From assembly GCA_035512155.1 (NCBI GenBank), contig DATKEN010000113.1:1-8253 (forward strand): 8,253 nucleotides of DNA, in the 5' to 3' direction. Shown here in pieces: positions 1 to 5,539 of this stretch. Both the position numbers and the translations under genes were made by a program. The stretch is from JABCYV01 sp035512155 (GTDB lineage: Bacteria; Acidobacteriota; Terriglobia; Terriglobales; Acidobacteriaceae). Each line of letters starts with the position of its first letter. Position 1 is the first letter of the stretch. The notes beneath the pieces were generated by a model, which was given only the letters and a program-made list of their open reading frames with translations, was not told where the DNA came from and searched no databases.

Positions 1-236
1 ACGGCTACAACGCCGAAGCCGATCGCCTTTCGTACAAGTTCCTGTCCACTGTGATCGAGAACTTTCAGCGCGACGGCACCATCCGAGAAAAGTACAACGT
101 GGTCACCCGCTCTTCGGAATCCCAGGTGACAGTGGGATATCGGGAAAATGTTGTCGGCTTCGGCTGGACCAATGCCGCCTTTCTCGAACTGCTGCACGCT
201 CTGCCCAAAGACAAAGTGGACTCACTGGCACCGTGA
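1..236 (+). CDS. alpha,alpha-trehalase (GH37), C-terminal fragment
   Basis: This is the 3' end of a gene that begins left of the window; the reading frame is open from position 3 and stops with TGA at 234-236, leaving 77 codons. GH37 trehalases hydrolyse alpha,alpha-trehalose to two glucoses with inversion, and bacterial forms are often periplasmic. The visible end carries the family's C-terminal landmarks: an EKYNV segment (the Glu codon is at 87-89) and, 18 residues later, GFGWTNAAFLELL. By alignment from memory with E. coli TreA (EKYDV ... GFGWTNG), that Glu matches the catalytic base. The glycine-rich stretch preceding GFGW in E. coli is replaced by a Ser/Val/Tyr-rich segment (SSESQVTVGYRENVV). 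The protein ends about 15 residues after the GFGWTN motif, so it lacks the longer tail of E. coli TreA. The GTG at 51 is only an internal Val codon. The family call is firm; localisation cannot be judged without the N-terminus. Confidence 0.85.
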   Translation, partial: GYNAEADRLSYKFLSTVIENFQRDGTIREKYNVVTRSSESQVTVGYRENVVGFGWTNAAFLELLHALPKDKVDSLAP

Positions 237-242
237 CCGAGC

Positions 243-268
243 GATGAGACATAAGGATGAGTCATAAG
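243..268. repeat. tandem 13-bp direct repeat
   Basis: Two back-to-back copies, GATGAGACATAAG (243-255) and GATGAGTCATAAG (256-268), differ at a single base. They begin seven bases after the trehalase stop codon. The function is unknown; the repeat may come from slippage or be part of a dispersed intergenic element together with the hairpins that follow. Confidence 0.7.
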
Positions 269-275
269 ACGGAGC

Positions 276-317
276 GACGGGCGTCTCGCCCGTCCAGCCG
301 GGCTGGGGACGCCCAGC
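276..317. repeat. paired hairpins in the convergent intergenic region (REP-like or factor-dependent terminator)
   Basis: Two GC-rich hairpins lie between the converging trehalase and TPR genes. The first has a perfect 8-bp stem, GACGGGCG (276-283) with CGCCCGTC (287-294), around a TCT loop. The second has a perfect 6-bp stem, GCTGGG (302-307) with CCCAGC (312-317), around a GACG loop. Neither is followed by a T-run on either strand, so they are not classic intrinsic terminators, although stable hairpins between convergent genes often protect or help form mRNA 3' ends. The dyad of two adjacent palindromes also looks like a REP-type dispersed intergenic element. The rest of 237-350 shows no gene. 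Confidence 0.6.
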
Positions 318-350
318 TCTCCACCAGCAAGCTTCGATCGACAGCAGCAC

Positions 351-1394
351 TCACCGATGTGAATCCTGCTTGTTTTGCAGTTCCTCCGCCATCTTCAACT
401 CCGTCTCGGCCTCTTCTTTCCTGCCCAGGTCGCGATAGGTCTGTCCCAGCAGGTGGTGTGTCATGGGATTGTTGGGGTCCATAGCGGCCGCGTGGCGCAG
501 CGCCCGCACCGCGAGTTCGAACTCGCCCTTTTTCTCAAGAACCTTGCCCATCAGGATGTACGGCCCAGTCGAAGTAGCGTCCAACCAGATCGAGCGCTGC
601 AACAGGCGTTCGGCGTCATCGTATTTCTGGATGCGCGAATAGCTGTCGGCCAGCTTGTAATAAGCATTGGCGTTCGCGGGATTCAGGCTCAGTTCTTTCT
701 GGAACTGCTCGATCGCCTCGGGGACGCGCGATTTATAGAGATACAACTCCCCGAGCATGAGGTGCGCCCCAGGGAGCTTCGGATCGAGCGTCGTAGCCTT
801 CTGCGCGTATTCCTCCGCCACCGGATCGAATTCCTGCCGCAGCAGCATGCGTGCCGTAAACAGGTACCCTGCCGCCGAATCCGTCGGTACGTCGAACATA
901 CGAGCAAAAGCGGTGCGAGCCTTGGGGTAATCCTTGCTCTGGATGTAGCAGATCCCAAGAATGTAAGCCGCATCCACATTGGCGCGCGGAAACCAGGCCT
1001 GGACTTTCTCAAGATAGGGGATAGCGTCCCCCGGCCGGCCCGCGAGATAGTAAGAGAGGCCGAGCAGCTGAATCGATTCGTTGTCTTTGGGATCCTCGGA
1101 TTGAGCCGTCTTAAGGTACTCGGCCGCCTTCAGGTAGTCGCCTTTCTTGTAATATGCAGCACCGAGTTCCCGGGCGATGTTTTTCGGGGCTGGGTTTCTA
1201 GCGGCTAGAGTTTGCAGCTCTGCGATCGCTTCGTCGTACTTCCCTTGGCGAAGCAGGAGTTCAGCAGGCATAAACTCGGAGAGCGGGGCCTGGGTTGAGG
1301 TTGGCGGGGTGGACGTCCGGTCTAGCGCCTCCTGTCCTGAGCAAGTCATCGCGACAAGAAGAAACGCCAGCAGAGGTTTGGGCACAGATACCAA
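351..1394 (-). CDS. exported tetratricopeptide-repeat protein (nine TPRs, 347 aa)
   Basis: An N-terminal hydrophobic stretch (LLAFLLVAMTCSG, residues 8-20) looks like a secretion signal. A Thr/Pro-rich linker (about 25-37) follows, then roughly nine 34-residue TPR units from about residue 38 to 342 with the usual G-Y/A-F/L-A-P spacing. TPRs form a superhelical groove that binds peptides or partner proteins; no catalytic domain is present. A cysteine at residue 18 gives only a poor lipobox (AMTC), so a periplasmic rather than lipid-anchored protein is more likely. The frame opens after an in-frame stop at 1422-1424 and contains no upstream ATG. The first usable start is TTG (1392-1394), with GGGGGAG at 1398-1404 only three bases away; GTG at 1383-1385 is the alternative, twelve bases away. 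The gene follows the receptor on the same strand but is separated from it by a terminator, so it may be transcribed independently. The binding partner is unknown. Confidence 0.85.
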   Translation of the reverse strand: MVSVPKPLLAFLLVAMTCSGQEALDRTSTPPTSTQAPLSEFMPAELLLRQGKYDEAIAELQTLAARNPAPKNIARELGAAYYKKGDYLKAAEYLKTAQSEDPKDNESIQLLGLSYYLAGRPGDAIPYLEKVQAWFPRANVDAAYILGICYIQSKDYPKARTAFARMFDVPTDSAAGYLFTARMLLRQEFDPVAEEYAQKATTLDPKLPGAHLMLGELYLYKSRVPEAIEQFQKELSLNPANANAYYKLADSYSRIQKYDDAERLLQRSIWLDATSTGPYILMGKVLEKKGEFELAVRALRHAAAMDPNNPMTHHLLGQTYRDLGRKEEAETELKMAEELQNKQDSHR

Positions 1395-1397
1395 AGA

Positions 1398-1404
1398 CTC
1401 CCCC
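1398..1404 (-). promoter_or_regulatory. Shine-Dalgarno-like GGGGGAG before the 347-aa TPR gene
   Basis: The minus strand reads GGGGGAG TCT TTG. The purine run is the only ribosome-binding candidate before this gene. Its short distance to TTG (3 nt) and longer distance to GTG (12 nt) leave the start unresolved between these two codons, which are in the same frame and differ by three residues. Confidence 0.5.
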
Positions 1405-1420
1405 GAAGAATACGCCCACG

Positions 1421-1449
1421 ATTAGAACACAAAAAAAAGGGAGTCTAAA
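1421..1449 (-). promoter_or_regulatory. candidate promoter for the 347-aa TPR gene, overlapping the terminator
   Basis: On the minus strand, TTTAGA (1444-1449, four of six matches to TTGACA) and TCTAAT (1421-1426, five of six to TATAAT) are separated by exactly 17 bases. Transcription would start near 1414 and give a leader of about 20 nt that contains the GGGGGAG ribosome site. The -35 box lies across the loop and one arm of the upstream gene's terminator hairpin. This is a sequence match only, with no experimental support. Confidence 0.4.
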
Positions 1450-1461
1450 ATCAGACTCCCT
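1431..1461 (-). terminator. intrinsic terminator of the TonB-dependent receptor gene
   Basis: Read on the minus strand, a 9-bp perfect stem (AGGGAGTCT with AGACTCCCT, positions 1453-1461 and 1438-1446) with a six-base loop (1447-1452) is followed directly by a run of T opposite A1431-A1438. It starts 26 nt after the receptor's stop codon. This is the standard shape of a Rho-independent terminator, and its orientation ends transcription of the receptor before the downstream TPR gene at 1394. Confidence 0.92.
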
Positions 1462-1487
1462 CGAAGAAACTCTTTGCGTGTCCAACT

Positions 1488-4400
1488 CTAGAAGTCGAAG
1501 CGCAACGCAAACTGGATCTGACGCATCGGGTAACCAAACTGAAGGCTGGTGATCTTGCCGTCGTTGGTGCCTGTGCCGTCGATAGTTGTGTTGGGATTCG
1601 AGTAAACCGGGTGGTTGAACAGATTGAAGACATCGGTGCGGAACTGAACGTTGAGCCGCTCGAAGACCGGGATCTTTTTCACGATCGACAGGTCGGAGGT
1701 GAAAGCCCGCGGCCCAACGAACGAGTTACGCTGGATATTACCCAGGTGCCCTTTCGTCGGATCGGCAAATGGGCCGGGAGGATTCGCCGGATTCGTTATG
1801 TCCGGAACTGGCGTGTAAAACGTCAGGTTATGGTTAACCGGGCTAATACTCCCAGAGACTCCGGTATGGAATGAGCCAACACCTCTGTCGGGACGGCAGA
1901 CGCCCACATCCTGTTCACTGCCACAGTTCGAGAAACCGGGAGTCCAGGGCAGACCGCTGCCCCAGGTGGTGTTGCTGGCCAGTTCCCATCCACCGACAAC
2001 GTAGTCCATGGCACGGCTGGCATCACCCATGTACTGTTTGCCTTTTCCGAAGGGCAGTTCGTAGACCGGGCTGAAGACCCACTCGTGGTTGCGGTTGAAG
2101 TCCACTGCACCCCAGGCGATCTTGTGATCGATCGCATAGTAGTTGCTGTCGTAGCCGTCGGCGTGCGAATAGGTGTAGTGAGTGATGAATTGCAGGCCCC
2201 TCGCAAACCGCTTCTCCATCTTGATCTCGAACGCATTGTAGGTGCTGGCGGCATCATTGCCGTAGTAGTTGCCCAAGTCGAAGGTAATTCCCTTGCAGCT
2301 GTTCTGCGGGTTCCCGGGTGTACCCCCGAAGACAGGCCTGCACAGTGGTCTGCGCAGGTTCGTATCATAGGGGCTGCCTTTGGGATTTGTGGGAGTTATG
2401 GTGTTAGGATCGATGACCCCATACAGCGACATGGAAAGCGGATTCACGTCGTAATTCGGGTTGTTGCCGGTGAACCCGTGCGTGCCCTTGCTTCCGACAT
2501 AAGCGACTTCCAACGAAATGCTGGGTGTCAACTGACGCTGGACTGTGGCGTTATAGGCATCCACTCGTGGCAGCGTCTGCTTGGGCGGCCGGATGTGCAA
2601 GCCGCTGATCGTTCCACCGAGGGAACTGAAGGGAAAGATCCCGTTGGATGGAATTGCAGGAAAAGCGGTTGCCGGATCAATGCCGGTAACAGAGTTGGGC
2701 CCGGCATCCAGTGTGAAAAGCGTCTTCCTGTTACCAAATTGCCCAGGGAACAGGGTTGGGAAGTTGCTGACATCGTAGTTCTGTTTCAGCAATACGGGCA
2801 GGTTTTGTGTGACCGTATGTCCGAAATTGGAACCGAACACACCGATGTCGTAGCTGCGACCGTAGCCCATCCGAACTACGGTTTTCGGGGTCACCTCGTA
2901 CGCGATCCCGAAGCGGGGCGCAAACGCGTGCCAATCATTCTTGACATTGCCGTTGGAGCCAATCCCGCCATACCCAGCGACGCGGATAGCGCCGGTTCCG
3001 CCGAGATCGGTAATGTTGGCGAAGCCGCCTCCGCCCTTCGCATTGACGGTTTCGGGGAAGTAGATTTCCCAGCGCAGCCCGAAGCTGAGTGTTAATTTGG
3101 GGTTCGCGCGCCACGTATCCTGTCCATAGAAGAACCAGCGCTTTTGCCGTTCTGCGGGAGGGGGGACAGCGGGGTTATTGACATAACGCACCAGGCGGGT
3201 GACATCGCCCAGTATGAAAGTGGCCAGATCCAGACCGTTGCCTCCTGCCGTCGGGCTGGTGAAGTCCGCCGTTGCTTCGGGGCTAAAGTTGTATTCCCCA
3301 GTTCGGTTGTTGTCGCTCGGAATTCGCAGGTTCAGCGCATAGCGAATATCGCCGCCAAACTTGATAATGTGGTTGCCTTTTGTTTTAGTCCAATTATTCA
3401 CAAATTGGACCTGCTGCTCGCTTTCGGTCAGTGGGCAATTGCAGCGAGCGGGGCCAAGGCCGTCGCCGAAGCTGGAAATTACGCAGCCGTCGCTGCTATT
3501 GTTGTCTGTACAACCCTGCCCGACGATCGGATCACCGCCCAAGGAAAAGAAACCCAAGCCGTTGGTTTTCGGGTCACTGGTATTTGCACCGGGGATCCCG
3601 AAGGCGGTCATGGGCTGGCCGCCGTCCGGCTTTTGCGTTATCGGATTGTATTTGAACCAGCCGAACCGGACGTCCGTCAGTAATGTGCTGCTGATCGTTT
3701 TGGTCAGTCCGGCGGACAAACTGTAATTGTGGGTGATGGAACTCCCTGCCAAACCTGGAGCTGAGTCGCCTCCACCGTTGCCCGGCCCCCCCAACTTGCC
3801 GAGCAGGGGCGTGCCTGACAGTTTGAAATAGTCGATACTGAACCGCCCAAACACATTGATACTCGAACTCATGGAGTAGTCGATGCGGGTATCGAAGCTG
3901 TCCTGTTTGAACGGACCGGAACCAGAACCTACAAAGTTATTCTGAAGACCCGTCACCTGCGCAGGAGGAAGCGCCGCCAGCACATTCAAAGCGGCGGGGG
4001 ACGCTATGCTTTTGACCGGACCACCAGGCCCAACAGGCTCAGCAGCGGCGGCAGCGGCGGTCAACGGAATCCAGTTCGGCTCTGTACCACAACCCGCGGG
4101 ACCACAAAACCGTGTACGATTGGCACCGGAACTATCTCCGGTAGCAGGATCAAAAATCGTACCTCCTCCAGTCACTGCATTCGTTCCGGTAAATACATTA
4201 TTGTAGTCGCTCAGATCGCAGTATCCAGCCTTCGCACCAGTAGTGTTGGTAGGGGTGCATGTCGATATAACGTTTGCCGTCGGCATGGTGAAGCGGCCAC
4301 TGATGCCTTTGGTTTGCCGAGTGCCCTGGTAGTCGGCGAAATAGAACAGCTTATTCTTAATGACCGCACCACCGACGGTGCCGCCGAACTGCTGCCTGCG

Positions 4401-5255
4401 CGAGTGTGGAAGAGCCACCCCCGGATCTTGCGTGAATGGATCACGCGCCTGTAGGGCGTCAGTGCGGCGGAAGTAGAAACCGCTGCCGTGAATCTCGTTA
4501 CTGCCAGACTTAGTCTGTGCCGTCACTACGCTGCCTACAGCCTTACCGAATTCGGCGTCATAATTCTGCAACGCGACTTTGGCTTCCGTCACCGCGTCCA
4601 GGTTGGGATTGACCACGATGATGCCAAGGATCGGATCCTGGTTATCGGTGCCATCGAGTTCGAAGGCAGTGCCGCTGAAGTGCTGGCCCTGCGTCACGAT
4701 CTGCTGGCTTTGCTGGGGATTCTCTGTAGCCGCGTGGCCCCATCCCATCAACTGTGAACCCGGGGCCATGAGCTGCAAGCTGGTGAAGTTGCGGTTAAGG
4801 TTGGGTATATCCTGAACCTGCTTCGCATTGAACTCTGTCGCCACGTCGGCGCGATCGGTCTTGAGCTGAGGCGCCTCAGCCGTGACCTCGACGGTCTCGG
4901 ACGTGCCGCCCACCTGGAACTGCAACGGTACGTTCGCAGCTGCATCGGCGGAGACAATCACATCCTTTTGCTCGCTGGCCTTGAACCCGGGCGCCTCGAC
5001 GCGAACGGTGTACACGTCTGGAATCAAGTGGGTGACGGAATAGTTCCCGCTGTCGTTGGACGTCGTCGTGTCCGACGTACCTTTGCGCTGGTCGAGGACC
5101 GTCACCTTGGCATTCGCGACCGCCGCACCTTGCGGGTCCGTCACTGTACCGATGATGCTGCCGTATACCGCTTGCCCCCACACGGGTTGCGCCGTCAATG
5201 TCACCAGACAAACGCAAATCATCAGCATCGCGGCTATCGAGATTTGTTTCGCCAT
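1488..5255 (-). CDS. Oar-like TonB-dependent outer-membrane receptor with carboxypeptidase-regulatory-like domain (1255 aa)
   Basis: Members of this family are large 22-strand-type outer-membrane barrels, presumed to take up or bind large substrates with energy from TonB. Residues 1-29 form a signal peptide with cleavage likely near VWGQA. Residues 33-113 form a carboxypeptidase-regulatory-like beta-sandwich (GTVTDPQGAAVANAKVTV, SGNYSV, PGF). EVTAEAP (123-129) leads into a plug at about 137-255 with IPNLNRNF, LDGTDNQDP and YDAEFGKAVG. The remainder is the barrel, ending in FDF as expected for BAM-dependent insertion. No clear TonB box is visible. The mature protein has twelve cysteines, almost all in close pairs, and an alanine run at 400-405. 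The start is ATG (5253-5255) with GGAGG nine bases upstream. The gene lies downstream of a TPR gene and ends at an intrinsic terminator. Substrate is unknown. Family call is firm; a transport role is inferred from the family. Confidence 0.93.
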   Translation of the reverse strand: MAKQISIAAMLMICVCLVTLTAQPVWGQAVYGSIIGTVTDPQGAAVANAKVTVLDQRKGTSDTTTSNDSGNYSVTHLIPDVYTVRVEAPGFKASEQKDVIVSADAAANVPLQFQVGGTSETVEVTAEAPQLKTDRADVATEFNAKQVQDIPNLNRNFTSLQLMAPGSQLMGWGHAATENPQQSQQIVTQGQHFSGTAFELDGTDNQDPILGIIVVNPNLDAVTEAKVALQNYDAEFGKAVGSVVTAQTKSGSNEIHGSGFYFRRTDALQARDPFTQDPGVALPHSRRQQFGGTVGGAVIKNKLFYFADYQGTRQTKGISGRFTMPTANVISTCTPTNTTGAKAGYCDLSDYNNVFTGTNAVTGGGTIFDPATGDSSGANRTRFCGPAGCGTEPNWIPLTAAAAAAEPVGPGGPVKSIASPAALNVLAALPPAQVTGLQNNFVGSGSGPFKQDSFDTRIDYSMSSSINVFGRFSIDYFKLSGTPLLGKLGGPGNGGGDSAPGLAGSSITHNYSLSAGLTKTISSTLLTDVRFGWFKYNPITQKPDGGQPMTAFGIPGANTSDPKTNGLGFFSLGGDPIVGQGCTDNNSSDGCVISSFGDGLGPARCNCPLTESEQQVQFVNNWTKTKGNHIIKFGGDIRYALNLRIPSDNNRTGEYNFSPEATADFTSPTAGGNGLDLATFILGDVTRLVRYVNNPAVPPPAERQKRWFFYGQDTWRANPKLTLSFGLRWEIYFPETVNAKGGGGFANITDLGGTGAIRVAGYGGIGSNGNVKNDWHAFAPRFGIAYEVTPKTVVRMGYGRSYDIGVFGSNFGHTVTQNLPVLLKQNYDVSNFPTLFPGQFGNRKTLFTLDAGPNSVTGIDPATAFPAIPSNGIFPFSSLGGTISGLHIRPPKQTLPRVDAYNATVQRQLTPSISLEVAYVGSKGTHGFTGNNPNYDVNPLSMSLYGVIDPNTITPTNPKGSPYDTNLRRPLCRPVFGGTPGNPQNSCKGITFDLGNYYGNDAASTYNAFEIKMEKRFARGLQFITHYTYSHADGYDSNYYAIDHKIAWGAVDFNRNHEWVFSPVYELPFGKGKQYMGDASRAMDYVVGGWELASNTTWGSGLPWTPGFSNCGSEQDVGVCRPDRGVGSFHTGVSGSISPVNHNLTFYTPVPDITNPANPPGPFADPTKGHLGNIQRNSFVGPRAFTSDLSIVKKIPVFERLNVQFRTDVFNLFNHPVYSNPNTTIDGTGTNDGKITSLQFGYPMRQIQFALRFDF

Positions 5256-5264
5256 TTTTTTCTG

Positions 5265-5269
5265 CCTCC
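5265..5269 (-). promoter_or_regulatory. ribosome-binding site GGAGG of the receptor gene
   Basis: The minus strand carries GGAGG nine bases before the ATG at 5253-5255, with an A-rich spacer. The strength and spacing fix the receptor's start codon. Confidence 0.85.
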
Positions 5270-5425
5270 GCAGTGCTCAATCGCCAGATTTGCCGGAATC
5301 GCGGTCCGGAGTTTGCCGGGTTGGTTCGCGCCACGCTTCAGGAAATGCAGCAAGACCTTTTCCTCGAAGGGCGAGCGGAATGCACTCGGCATCTAGTACG
5401 AATGAACTATTGCCAGTGCCCGCCA

Positions 5426-5454
5426 AAGTAACTCTCGCGCATTTGCCTTGTCAA
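5426..5454 (-). promoter_or_regulatory. candidate promoter upstream of the receptor gene
   Basis: A perfect -35 hexamer TTGACA lies at 5449-5454 on the minus strand, next to an AT-rich upstream patch that could act as an UP-like element. The -10 region at the proper distance is poor (TTACTT at 17-bp spacing, GTTACT at 16-bp), so an activator or an alternative sigma factor might be needed, or the match may be chance. Confidence 0.35.
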
Positions 5455-5507
5455 TATGTAAATGGAGTCTTATCAATAATATGAAAGCTGGTAGAGTTTT
5501 GGCCGCG

Positions 5508-5525
5508 TCTACGGTTTTTCGTAGA
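5508..5525 (-). terminator. weak dyad after the 597-aa TPR gene, possible attenuator or terminator
   Basis: TCTACG (5508-5513) pairs with CGTAGA (5520-5525) around a six-base loop, 15 nt after the TPR stop codon. On the minus strand no T-run follows, so it is not a standard intrinsic terminator. It may stabilise the transcript end or mean nothing. Confidence 0.25.
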
Positions 5526-5539
5526 GTGTGGTTAAGGTT

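Larger units (their letters stand above)
5256..5539 (-). other. 284-bp leader/intergenic region between the 597-aa TPR gene and the receptor
   Basis: No gene is supported in this stretch. On the minus strand it holds, in transcription order, a small dyad just after the TPR stop (5508-5525), an AT-rich patch (about 5453-5490), a perfect TTGACA box (5449-5454), and the receptor's ribosome site (5265-5269). Near the receptor start, TTTGCCGG occurs twice on the plus strand (5289-5296 and 5312-5319), with a CCGGA/TCCGG dyad between (5293-5309). If the TTGACA box is used, the receptor mRNA would have an untranslated leader of about 160-170 nt, long enough for regulatory structure, although no known riboswitch is recognised. 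Confidence 0.5.

Noticed and set aside
334..341. TCGATCGA palindrome near the 3' end of the 347-aa TPR gene
   Set aside because: An 8-bp palindrome of this composition is expected by chance in GC-rich DNA and has no supporting context.
375..1208. A 277-codon plus-strand open frame opposite the 347-aa TPR gene
   Set aside because: It is antisense to an unmistakable TPR protein and its translation is Arg/Leu-rich without recognisable structure.
1341..1358. Lipoprotein signal (lipobox) in the 347-aa TPR protein
   Set aside because: The residues before Cys18 are A-M-T, which do not fit the usual L-[AS]-[GA]-C pattern, so lipid attachment is not supported.
1261..1485. A minus-strand frame of 74 codons with a hydrophobic stretch resembling a membrane segment (FFCVLIVGVFFGGVFG)
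   Set aside because: The hydrophobic residues come from translating the terminator's T-run and the spacer; the frame overlaps the TPR gene out of frame, has no ribosome site of note and continues into low-meaning sequence.
2085..3095. A 336-codon open frame on the plus strand opposite the receptor gene
   Set aside because: It is fully antisense to a clear TonB-dependent receptor; its translation has no signal, domain or repeat pattern. Long antisense frames are common opposite GC-rich genes.
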